DNA of 64,000 nt from JAXMEQ01 sp046348225 (GTDB lineage Bacteria > Pseudomonadota > Gammaproteobacteria > Burkholderiales > Burkholderiaceae_C): the NCBI GenBank assembly GCA_046348225.1, contig JAXMEQ010000009.1:1-64000 (forward strand). The letters are read 5' to 3'. Each line of letters opens with the position of its first letter. Within the stretch, counting starts at the first letter, position 1. Of the stretch, positions 43,076 to 50,845 are shown piece after piece. The notes beneath the pieces were generated by a model. The model was not told where the DNA came from. It was given only the letters and a program-made list of their open reading frames with translations, and searched no databases. A program made the position numbers and the translations under genes.

Positions 43076-43972
43076 ATGGTGCGGGAGCGCACGGTCCAGC
43101 TCATCAGTGCAGAAGTGGGCGAGGGCGCTGGCGACGGCGGCTGCAAATGGGGGGCCGCCGCGCTGCGCGGCCAGGGGCTGGCCGATCGTTTGCGTTTGCT
43201 GGGCCGCCAGGTGGTCGAGGGGCCGGGCGTGGCTTGCGACCCGGTGAGTGCCCGTAACCGGCTCGACGCTGTTGAAACTTTCACTGAGCAGCTGGCCGCC
43301 GTGGTGGCGCAGGCCATGGCCGCAGGGCGCCAGCCCCTGGTGGTGGGCGGTGACCATTCCTGTGCGGTGGGCACCTGGAGCGGCGTGGCGCAGGCCCTGC
43401 GCCCGCGCGGCGCACTGGGTCTGGTGTGGGTGGACGCGCATCTGGACGCCCACACGCCCCAGACGTCCGACAGCCACGCCCCGCACGGCATGCCGCTGGC
43501 CGCGCTGCTGGGTCACGGCAGCCCGCGCCTCGCGCGGGTGTTCGGCTGGGCCGGCAAGGTCGCGCCGCACCATGCGGTGGTGATTGGCGCGCGCAGCTAT
43601 GAACCGGCCGAGGCGGTGCTGCTGGATCAGCTGGGCGTGCGCGTGATTTACATGCACGAGGTGCAGGCCCGGGGCTTCGAGGCGTGCTTTGACGAGGCCC
43701 GCACGCTGGTCCGCGCCGCCACTGCTGGCTGGGGCGTGAGCTTTGATGTGGACGGCCTCGACCCGCAGGATGCCCCGGGTACCGGCACGCCGGTGGAGGC
43801 CGGTATCCGACTGCGCGACGCGCTTGCCGCGCTGGCCGCCTGTCAGGGCGACGAACGCTTCGTGGCGTTCGAACTGGCCGAGTACAACCCGCTGCGCGAC
43901 TTTGGCGGGCGTACCGCGCAGGCCGCCATCGCGCTGGTGGGCGCCGCGCTGGCGGGCGGGCCGGCCCGCTAA
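43076..43972 (+). CDS. Arginase/ureohydrolase-family protein
   Basis: A 298-residue binuclear-manganese hydrolase. All metal ligands are present: GGDHS, DAHLDAH (Asp-His-Asp) and SFDVDGLDP. The substrate-side loop is SHAPHGMP, and FELAEYNPLRD ends the fold. True arginases hydrolyse arginine to ornithine and urea; agmatinase and formimidoglutamase are relatives. The GDGGCKWG opening is arginase-like. AAGGAGGAG lies 8 nt before the ATG at 43076 (a GTG at 43073 is possible). It interrupts the usual lptE-holA order and has no urea or ornithine neighbour genes. Confidence 0.85.
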   Translation: MVRERTVQLISAEVGEGAGDGGCKWGAAALRGQGLADRLRLLGRQVVEGPGVACDPVSARNRLDAVETFTEQLAAVVAQAMAAGRQPLVVGGDHSCAVGTWSGVAQALRPRGALGLVWVDAHLDAHTPQTSDSHAPHGMPLAALLGHGSPRLARVFGWAGKVAPHHAVVIGARSYEPAEAVLLDQLGVRVIYMHEVQARGFEACFDEARTLVRAATAGWGVSFDVDGLDPQDAPGTGTPVEAGIRLRDALAALAACQGDERFVAFELAEYNPLRDFGGRTAQAAIALVGAALAGGPAR

Positions 43973-43981
43973 ACTTGCCGG

Positions 43982-45067
43982 ATGCAACTGGCTCCGGCGC
44001 AACTCCATGCCCATCTGCAGCGCGGCCTGAAAAGCCTCTACACGCTGCATGGCGACGAGCCGCTGCTGATCCAGGAACTGGCCGACGCCATCCGCGCCGC
44101 CGCCCGCGCCCAGGGCTACACCGAGCGCACCGTGCACACCGTGGCCGGCGCCCACTTTGACTGGAGCGAGGTGCTGGCCGCCGGCGGCAGCCTGAGCCTG
44201 TTTGCCGACCGGCAGATCGTGGAGCTGCGCATCCCCTCGGGCAAGCCGGGCAAGGAGGGCAGCCCCGCCATCCAGCAGCTGGCCGCCGCCGCGCAGGGCA
44301 ACGACAGCACGCTCACGCTGGTGCTGCTGCCCCGGCTGGACAAGATGACGCGCAGCGGTGCCTGGTTTGGCGCGCTGGAGAGTTACGGCGTGACGATCCA
44401 GGTCGAGCCGGTGGAGCGCGCCGCGCTGCCGCAATGGATCGCCCAGCGCCTGCAGCAGCAGGGCCAGCGCGTGGCCGCGGGCGACGAGGGGCAGCGTACG
44501 CTGCAGTTCTTTGCCGACCGGGTCGAGGGCAACTTGCTGGCCGCGCACCAGGAAATCCAGAAGCTCGCGCTGCTGTACCCGCCGGGCGAGCTGGGCTTTG
44601 CCCAGGTGGAAAGTGCGGTCCTCAACGTGGCCCGGTACGACGTGTTCAAGCTGTCCGAGGCGGTGCTGGCCGGCCAGGCCGCGCGGGTGCAGCGCATGCT
44701 GGATGGCCTGCAGGCCGAGGGCGAGGCCGAAGTGCTCGTGCACTACACACTGGCCGAGGACATCCGCGCACTCAAGCGCGTCAAGGACAGCATGGCCGCC
44801 GGCCGCCCGCTGCCGATGGCGCTGCGGGAACAGCGCATCTGGGGCGTGAAGGAGCGGCTGTTCGAGCGGGTGTTGCCGCGCATCACCCCGGTGGCGCTGG
44901 ACAACCTGCTGCACTCGGCTCACCTGGTGGACGGCATCGTCAAGGGCCTCAAGGCGCCGGACTGGCCCGCCGACGGCTGGCAGGCGCTGCACCGGCTGGC
45001 CCTGGCGCTGTGTCGCGAATGCGCGCCGCAGCAGGCGGCGCCCGCCCGTGCGAAAATTGCTGGATGA
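43982..45067 (+). CDS. holA: DNA polymerase III subunit delta
   Basis: A 361-residue clamp-loader subunit opening MQLAPAQLHAHLQRGLKSLYTLHGDEPLLIQE, the HolA domain I beta-clamp-opening region; domains II-III follow. It binds and opens the beta sliding clamp within the gamma complex. TAAACT (43970-43975), overlapping the arginase stop, ends 6 nt before the ATG and there is no Shine-Dalgarno. ATGA overlap joins it to proA. Confidence 0.94.
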   Translation: MQLAPAQLHAHLQRGLKSLYTLHGDEPLLIQELADAIRAAARAQGYTERTVHTVAGAHFDWSEVLAAGGSLSLFADRQIVELRIPSGKPGKEGSPAIQQLAAAAQGNDSTLTLVLLPRLDKMTRSGAWFGALESYGVTIQVEPVERAALPQWIAQRLQQQGQRVAAGDEGQRTLQFFADRVEGNLLAAHQEIQKLALLYPPGELGFAQVESAVLNVARYDVFKLSEAVLAGQAARVQRMLDGLQAEGEAEVLVHYTLAEDIRALKRVKDSMAAGRPLPMALREQRIWGVKERLFERVLPRITPVALDNLLHSAHLVDGIVKGLKAPDWPADGWQALHRLALALCRECAPQQAAPARAKIAG

Positions 45068-46344
45068 ACGCGCTGAACGTCCAGGAATACACCCAGACCC
45101 TTGGCTTGCAGGCCAGACAGGCTGCAGCCCGCATGGCGTCTGCGTCAGCCGCTACAAAAAACGGAGCACTTCGGGCGCTGGCCGGGCTGCTGCGGGCCAG
45201 CGTGGAGGCGCTCCAGGCAGAAAATGCCAAGGACATCGCGCGTGCCACGGCCAACGGCCTGAGCGCCCCCATGGTGGACCGGCTCAAGCTCACACCCAAG
45301 GTGATCGAAACCGTGGCCGAAGGCTGCGAACAGCTGGCCGCCATGGCCGACGTGATTGGTGAAATCATTGGCATGCGCCAGCAGCCCAGCGGCATCCGGG
45401 TGGGGCAGATGCGGGTGCCCATCGGCGTGTTCGGCATGATTTTCGAGAGCCGGCCCAACGTGACCATCGAGGCCGCCAGCCTGAGCATCAAGAGCGGCAA
45501 CGCCTGCATCCTGCGGGGTGGCTCGGAAGCGATTGATTCCAACAAGGCGCTGGCCCGTCTGGTGCAGCAGGCCCTGGTGGAAAACGGCCTGCCGGCCGAG
45601 GCGGTGCAACTGGTCCAGACCACCGACCGCGAGGCCGTAGGCCAGCTGATCGCCATGCCCCAGTATGTGGACGTGATCATCCCGCGTGGCGGAAAGGGCC
45701 TGATCGAGCGCATCAGCCGCGAGGCGAAAGTGCCCGTCATCAAGCACCTGGACGGCAACTGCCACGTCTATGTGGACGACCCCTGCGACATCGCCATGGC
45801 CGTCAAGGTGGCCGACAACGCCAAGACCCAGAAGTACAGCCCCTGCAACGCCAGCGAGGGCCTGCTGGTGGCGCGGGGCGTGGCGGCCGAATTCCTGCCA
45901 AAGATCGGTGCCGTCTATGCCGCCAAGGGGGTGGAAATGCGTTGCGACCCCGAGGCCCGGGCCATCCTGGCGACGGTGGACGGGGCCAACCTGCAAGCCG
46001 CCACCGAGCAGGACTGGTCGGAGGAGTACCTGGCGCCGATCATCAGTGTGAAGGTGGTGGCCGGGCTGGACGAAGCCATCGACCACATCAACCGCTATTC
46101 GTCGCACCACACCGACGCCATCATCACCCGCGACCATGTGCACGCCCAGCGCTTCCTGCGAGAGGTTGACTCGGCCAGCGTCATGGTCAATGCGAGCACC
46201 CGCTTCGCAGACGGCTTTGAGTACGGGCTGGGGGCCGAAATCGGCATCAGCACCGACAAGTTCCATGCCCGGGGCCCGGTGGGCATCGAGGGCCTGACCT
46301 CCTTGAAATACGTGGTTCTGGGCCAAGGTGAAGTGAGAAACTAA
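45064..46344 (+). CDS. proA: Gamma-glutamyl phosphate reductase with a repeat copy in its N-terminus
   Basis: A 426-residue aldehyde-dehydrogenase-fold enzyme reducing gamma-glutamyl phosphate to the semialdehyde in proline synthesis. Catalytic C261 lies in KYSPCNASEG; the cofactor block is IFESRPNVTIEAAS and LRGGSEAI follows. Residues ~20-36 (AAARMASASAATKNGAL) are encoded by repeat copy R6 in reverse orientation, yet they resemble the Ala-rich ProA N-terminal consensus that ends TxxKNxAL. GAAAAT (45052-45057) ends 6 nt before the ATG. It precedes gshA by 15 bp. Confidence 0.96.
   Translation: MNALNVQEYTQTLGLQARQAAARMASASAATKNGALRALAGLLRASVEALQAENAKDIARATANGLSAPMVDRLKLTPKVIETVAEGCEQLAAMADVIGEIIGMRQQPSGIRVGQMRVPIGVFGMIFESRPNVTIEAASLSIKSGNACILRGGSEAIDSNKALARLVQQALVENGLPAEAVQLVQTTDREAVGQLIAMPQYVDVIIPRGGKGLIERISREAKVPVIKHLDGNCHVYVDDPCDIAMAVKVADNAKTQKYSPCNASEGLLVARGVAAEFLPKIGAVYAAKGVEMRCDPEARAILATVDGANLQAATEQDWSEEYLAPIISVKVVAGLDEAIDHINRYSSHHTDAIITRDHVHAQRFLREVDSASVMVNASTRFADGFEYGLGAEIGISTDKFHARGPVGIEGLTSLKYVVLGQGEVRN
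45120..45167 (-). repeat. Short repeat, copy R6, reversed inside proA
   Basis: On the plus strand GGCTGCAGCCCGCATGG, then TCTGCGT, then CGCTACAAAAAA: the reverse complement of the family core with a few mismatches. It lacks the outer GCTAT arm. It encodes part of the ProA N-terminus. Confidence 0.7.
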
Positions 46345-46359
46345 AAAGCAGCCCCACCC

Positions 46360-47655
46360 ATGGTTCCCCACCTCATCACCGCCCTGACCGGGCCGATCAA
46401 CGAGCTCGAGCAGCGCGTGCTCGACTCCATGCCCGCCATCGAACGCTGGTTCCGTCTGGAGTGGATGGAGCACACCCCGCCGTTCTACAGCTCGGTGGAC
46501 ATCCGCAACGCCGGCTTCAAGCTGGCGCCAGTGGACACCAACCTGTTTCCCGGCGGCTGGAACAACCTCACGCCCGAGATGCTGCCGCTGGCGGTGCAGT
46601 CGGCCATGGCCGCGATCGAGAAGATCTGCCCCGAGGCCAAGAACCTGCTGGTCATCCCGGAAAACCACACGCGCAACACCTTCTACCTGAGCAATGTGGC
46701 GCAGCTCAAGCGCATCTTCCACATGGCCGGGCTGAATGTGCGCATTGGCTCCGTCAATCCGGACATCAAGGCCTCCACCGTGATCGACCTGCCCACGGGC
46801 GAGCAGATCACGCTCGAGCCCGTCATTCGCAGCAAGCGGCGCCTGGGCCTGAAGGACTTCGACCCCTGCACCATCCTGCTGAACAACGACCTGTCGGCCG
46901 GCGCGCCCGGCATCCTGGAAGACCTGCATGAACAGTACCTGCTGCCGCCACTGCACGCGGGCTGGAGCGTGCGCCGCAAGAGCAACCACTTCAAGAGCTA
47001 TGAAGAGGTGTCCAAGCGCTTCGGCAAGCTGCTGGGCATCGACCCCTGGCTGATCAACCCGATGTTCAACCAGTGCGGCGAAGTCAATTTCGCCGAAGGC
47101 ACCGGCATGGAGTGCCTGACCACCAACGTGGACGCGTTGCTCACCAAGGTCCGCAAGAAGTACAAGGAATACGGCATCAACGAAAAGCCGTTTGTGGTGG
47201 TCAAGGCCGACAACGGCACCTACGGCATGGGCATCATGACGGTGCGCGACGTGAAGGATCTGGACGCGCTGAACCGCAAGACCAAAAACAAGATGGCCGT
47301 CATCAAGGATGGCCAGGAAGTCAGTCAGGTCATCATCCAGGAAGGCGTGCTGACCAACGAGCGCATGAACGACGCCGTGGCCGAGCCGGTGGTGTACATG
47401 ATGGACCGCTACGTGGTCGGCGGCTTCTACCGCATCCATGCCGAGCGCGGCATCGACGAAAACCTCAACGCGCCCGGTGCCAGCTTTGTGCCACTGGCAT
47501 TCGCTGAGAGTACGCACTTACCTCAGCCCGGCATGAAGCCCGGCGCCAGCGCCCCCAACCGGTTCTACATGTACGGGGTGATCGCCCGGCTGGCCATGTT
47601 GGCCGCCAGCTACGAGATGGAAGCTACCGACCCCGACGCGGAGACCTACGACTAG
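46360..47655 (+). CDS. gshA: Glutamate--cysteine ligase (proteobacterial GshA type)
   Basis: A 431-residue enzyme of the beta/gamma-proteobacterial GshA family that differs from E. coli GshA. Recognisable blocks are VDTNLFPGGWNNL, VIPENHTRNTFYLSNV, NQCGEVNFAEGTGMECLTTN-type (broken here) and VVVKADNGTYGMGIMTV, the last an ATP-grasp-like nucleotide loop. It condenses glutamate and cysteine in the first step of glutathione synthesis. The second gene, gshB, is four genes on. Its stop codon overlaps a TGC-rich palindrome (47655-47670) in the kup upstream region. Confidence 0.93.
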   Translation: MVPHLITALTGPINELEQRVLDSMPAIERWFRLEWMEHTPPFYSSVDIRNAGFKLAPVDTNLFPGGWNNLTPEMLPLAVQSAMAAIEKICPEAKNLLVIPENHTRNTFYLSNVAQLKRIFHMAGLNVRIGSVNPDIKASTVIDLPTGEQITLEPVIRSKRRLGLKDFDPCTILLNNDLSAGAPGILEDLHEQYLLPPLHAGWSVRRKSNHFKSYEEVSKRFGKLLGIDPWLINPMFNQCGEVNFAEGTGMECLTTNVDALLTKVRKKYKEYGINEKPFVVVKADNGTYGMGIMTVRDVKDLDALNRKTKNKMAVIKDGQEVSQVIIQEGVLTNERMNDAVAEPVVYMMDRYVVGGFYRIHAERGIDENLNAPGASFVPLAFAESTHLPQPGMKPGASAPNRFYMYGVIARLAMLAASYEMEATDPDAETYD

Positions 47656-47670
47656 TTGCTGCATTGCAAC
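47655..47670. promoter_or_regulatory. TGC-rich imperfect palindrome upstream of kup
   Basis: GTTGCTGCATTGCAAC; arms GTTGC and GCAAC pair around TGCATT. It resembles the perfect palindrome at ptsN (35341-35358) and the GTTGC/TGCACTGCA motifs upstream of hpf (34780-34800). Possibly one regulator's site. Confidence 0.45.
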
Positions 47671-47724
47671 AAAAGTCACTGAAGCTGTCGTCCGGGCGCA
47701 CAATAGCGGTCCCAAAGGTTTAGG

Positions 47725-47768
47725 AACCCCGCCGGTGGCTCAAGCCGGCTTCAAGGGGTTGTTGTGTG
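47725..47768 (+). promoter_or_regulatory. kup leader hairpin that can mask the ribosome-binding site
   Basis: Outer stem AACCCC (47725-47730) pairs with GGGGTT (47755-47760), enclosing GCCGG (47731-47735) paired with CCGGC (47745-47749). The AAGGGG at 47753-47758 is the only Shine-Dalgarno before the GTG start at 47766, so pairing would hide it. Confidence 0.5.
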
Positions 47769-49634
47769 TCTGCATCCAAATCCTCGCTCGCGGCGCTCAC
47801 CCTCAGCGCCATCGGTGTCGTCTACGGCGACATTGGTACCAGTGTCCTGTATGCCGTCAAGGAAGTGTTCGGGTCGGGCCACGTGCCCTTCACCCACGCC
47901 AACGTCTACGGCATCCTGTCGATCTTCTTCTGGACGCTGACCGTCATCGTCTCGATCAAGTACGTGTTGCTGGTGCTGCGCGCCGACAACAACGGCGAAG
48001 GCGGCCTGATCGCCATGCTGGCGCTCGCGTCGCAGGCCGTGAAGGACAAGCCCGAGCTGCGCAAGTGGCTGCTGGCCATCGGCATCTTCGGCACCTCGCT
48101 GTTCTATGGTGACGGGGTCATCACCCCGGCCATCTCGGTGCTGTCGGCGGTGGAAGGTCTGGAGGTCATTTCGCCAGCCTTCAAGCAGTGGGTGATTCCG
48201 CTGACGCTGGTGGTGCTGTTCTGCCTGTTTGCCGTGCAAAAACGTGGCACCGGCGGCATCGGCAAGTTCTTCGGCCCGATCACACTGATCTGGTTTGCCG
48301 CGCTGGCCGTGCTGGGCGTGTCGCAGATCGTGCGCCACCCCGAGATCCTCGCGGCCCTGAGCCCGCACCATGCGCTGGGCTTCATGTTCAACCACCCCGG
48401 CACGACCTTCATCATCCTGGGGGCCGTGGTGCTGTGTGTGACCGGCGCCGAGGCGCTGTACGCCGACCTTGGCCACTTCGGCAAGCGGCCGATCCGGCTG
48501 GCCTGGTTCAGCGTGGTCATGCCCGCGCTCACGCTCAACTACTTCGGCCAGGGGGCGCTGCTGCTGGAAAACCCGGAAGCCGTGAAGAATCCCTTCTACC
48601 TGATGGCGCCGGAATGGGCGCTGGTGCCGATGGTGGTGCTGGCCACGCTGGCTACCGTGATCGCGTCGCAGGCCCTCATCACGGGCGCCTTCAGCGTGAC
48701 CAAGCAGGTTATCCAGCTTGGCTACCTTCCGCGCCTGAACATCGAGCACACCAGCGTGCGCGACACCGGGCAGATCTACATCCCGTTCGTCAACTGGGGC
48801 CTGTTCGCCGCCATCGTGCTGGCGGTGGTGCTGTTCCGCTCTTCCAGCAACCTGGCGGCGGCCTATGGCATCGCGGTGACGCTGGACATGCTGATCACCA
48901 CCATCCTCACGTTCTTCGTCATCCGCTACGGCTGGAAGTACCCGCTGGCGCTGTGCATCGCGGCCACGGGCTGGTTCTTCATCGTGGACCTCGCGTTCTT
49001 CAGCTCGAACATGCTCAAGCTGTTCCACGGAGGCTGGTTCCCGCTGGTGATCGGCGGCATCATCTTCACGCTGATGATGACCTGGAAGCAGGGTCGTGCG
49101 CTGCTCAACGCCAAGCTGCGCGCGGATGCGATCGACCTCAAGGGGTTCCTGGAGGCTGTGTTCGTGAGCCCGCCCGCGCGGGTGGAAGGCTCGGCCGTGT
49201 TCCTGACCGCCGAGCCCGGCACCGTGCCCAACGCACTGCTGCACAACCTCAAGCACAACAAGGTGCTGCACGAGCACAACCTGTTCGTCACGGTGCGCAA
49301 CCACGAGGTGCCCTGGATCGGCATGGACAAGCGGCTGGCCATCGAGTCGCTGGGGCACAACTGCTGGCAGGTGGTGGTGCACTACGGCTTCAAGAACGAC
49401 CCGGACCTTCCGCGCGCACTGGAGCAGATCCGCGGCCGCGGCTGCGAGCTGGAGCCGATGACCACCAGCTACTTCCTGTCGCGCGACGTGGTGGTGCCCA
49501 CCATCGGCAGCGGCATGGTGGCATGGCGCGAAAAGCTGTTCGCGCAGATGCACCACAACGCCAGCGGCGCGGCGGACTTCCTGAACCTGCCCAACAACTC
49601 GGTGGTGGAGCTGGGCTCGAAAATCGAGATCTGA
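47766..49634 (+). CDS. kup: KUP/HAK/KT-family potassium transporter
   Basis: A 622-residue membrane protein with twelve predicted helices and a C-terminal cytosolic domain. The opening is LAALTLSAIGVVYGDIGTSVLYAVKE with the family GDIGTSPLY-like loop, and FYGDGVITPAISVLSAVEGLE is also diagnostic. It imports K+ with protons. The start is a GTG at 47766 within a structured leader. Between the glutathione genes it may link potassium homeostasis with thiol metabolism (glutathione gates KefC in other bacteria), and EIIA-Ntr, encoded upstream, controls K+ uptake in enterobacteria; both are inferences. Confidence 0.95.
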   Translation: MSASKSSLAALTLSAIGVVYGDIGTSVLYAVKEVFGSGHVPFTHANVYGILSIFFWTLTVIVSIKYVLLVLRADNNGEGGLIAMLALASQAVKDKPELRKWLLAIGIFGTSLFYGDGVITPAISVLSAVEGLEVISPAFKQWVIPLTLVVLFCLFAVQKRGTGGIGKFFGPITLIWFAALAVLGVSQIVRHPEILAALSPHHALGFMFNHPGTTFIILGAVVLCVTGAEALYADLGHFGKRPIRLAWFSVVMPALTLNYFGQGALLLENPEAVKNPFYLMAPEWALVPMVVLATLATVIASQALITGAFSVTKQVIQLGYLPRLNIEHTSVRDTGQIYIPFVNWGLFAAIVLAVVLFRSSSNLAAAYGIAVTLDMLITTILTFFVIRYGWKYPLALCIAATGWFFIVDLAFFSSNMLKLFHGGWFPLVIGGIIFTLMMTWKQGRALLNAKLRADAIDLKGFLEAVFVSPPARVEGSAVFLTAEPGTVPNALLHNLKHNKVLHEHNLFVTVRNHEVPWIGMDKRLAIESLGHNCWQVVVHYGFKNDPDLPRALEQIRGRGCELEPMTTSYFLSRDVVVPTIGSGMVAWREKLFAQMHHNASGAADFLNLPNNSVVELGSKIEI

Positions 49635-49657
49635 TCGCGCGGGCACAATCCCTGTCC

Positions 49658-50845
49658 ATGCGATTCTTCAAGGACCTCAGCCTGTCGGCGGCCACTGCCG
49701 GGTTTGTGGCGGTGCTGGTGGGCTTTACCAGCTCGGTGGCCATTGTTTTCCAGGCGGCGCAGGCCTTCAATGCCAGTCCTGAGCTCATCACCTCGTGGAT
49801 GTGGGCGCTGGGCGTCGGCATGGGGCTGTGCACGGTGCTGCCGTCGCTGGTGCTGCGCCAGCCGGTCATGGTGGCCTGGTCCACGCCGGGCGCAGCGGTG
49901 CTGGCCACGGCCGGGCTGGCGGGTGGTTTCACCATGGCCGAGGCGGTGGGCGCGTTTCTGGTGTGTGGCGCACTGGTCACGCTGTTTGGTGTGACCGGCT
50001 GGTTTGAAAAGCTGATGGACCGCATCCCCATGGCGATTGCCTCGGCGCTGCTGGCCGGCGTGCTGGCGCGCTTTGGCCTGCAGGCCTTTGCTGCGGCACA
50101 GACCGCGCTGCCGCTGGTGCTGCTGATGCTGGCCAGTTACCTGCTGTCCCGGCGTTTCCTGCCACGTTACGCGGTCGTGAACACTTTGCTGGTTGCTATT
50201 GTTTTTGTAGCTACTCGCGGAGAGCTGATGCGCTCTGGCGGCACTTTTGGCCTGGCCACGCCAGTGTGGACCCCGCCGGTGTTCAGTGTCGCCGCCATCG
50301 TCAGCCTGGCGTTGCCGCTGTTTGTGGTGACCATGGCCTCGCAGAACCTGCCGGGCGTGGCGGCCATCCGCAGTGCGGGCTACCGCATGCCGATTTCGAA
50401 GCTGATCACCGTGACCGGTGTGGCCATGCTGGTGCTGGCACCGTTTGGCGCCTTTGCGCTGTGCCTGAGCGCCATCACCGCCGCCATCTGCATGGGCCGC
50501 GAGGCGCACGAAGACCCGGCCCGTCGCTACACGGCCGCCGTCTGCTGCGGCGCGCTGTACCTGCTGATCGGCATCTTCGGCGGGGCCGTGACCGGGCTGC
50601 TGACGGCCTTCCCGAAAGAGCTGGTGGTGGCCATTGCCGGGCTGGCGCTGCTGGGCACCATTGGCGGCGGGCTCGCGTCGGCGCTGCAGGACGAAGCCCA
50701 CCGCGAGGCCGCGCTCATCACCTTCCTGGTCACGCTCAGTGGCGTGGCGATTGCGGGCATCGGCTCGGCCTTCTGGGGAGTGGTGGCCGGCACGCTCGCG
50801 CTCTTTGTGCAACAGTACAGGCGACGCAACGAACCAAAGCCATGA
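49658..50845 (+). CDS. BenE-like benzoate/H+ symporter family permease
   Basis: A 395-residue, about twelve-span membrane protein. BenE family features are the AAQAFNASPELITSWMWALG opening, MVAWSTPGAAVLATAGL, MASQNLPGVAAIRSAGY and FGAFALCLSAITAAICMG. Characterised members import benzoate with protons; no aromatic-degradation gene is nearby, so the ligand is open. CACAAT (49644-49649) lies 8 nt before the ATG. Residues ~179-190 (VAIVFVATRG) are encoded by a probable partial repeat copy (R7). It overlaps gshB by ATGA, an odd pairing with glutathione synthesis. Confidence 0.85.
   Translation: MRFFKDLSLSAATAGFVAVLVGFTSSVAIVFQAAQAFNASPELITSWMWALGVGMGLCTVLPSLVLRQPVMVAWSTPGAAVLATAGLAGGFTMAEAVGAFLVCGALVTLFGVTGWFEKLMDRIPMAIASALLAGVLARFGLQAFAAAQTALPLVLLMLASYLLSRRFLPRYAVVNTLLVAIVFVATRGELMRSGGTFGLATPVWTPPVFSVAAIVSLALPLFVVTMASQNLPGVAAIRSAGYRMPISKLITVTGVAMLVLAPFGAFALCLSAITAAICMGREAHEDPARRYTAAVCCGALYLLIGIFGGAVTGLLTAFPKELVVAIAGLALLGTIGGGLASALQDEAHREAALITFLVTLSGVAIAGIGSAFWGVVAGTLALFVQQYRRRNEPKP
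50192..50232 (+). repeat. Probable partial short repeat, copy R7, inside the BenE-like gene
   Basis: GTTGCTATTGTTTTTGTAGC matches the family's 5' half (GCTA...TAGC with T-rich loop). The following CTACTCGCGGAG...TGATGCGC is diverged. Its AT content stands out from the surrounding GC-rich codons. Confidence 0.5.

Noticed and set aside
42911..49646. Very long open frames opposite holA, proA, gshA and kup (up to ~790 residues)
   Set aside because: High GC leaves antisense frames open; their products are low-complexity His/Gln/Arg-rich and the sense genes are certain.
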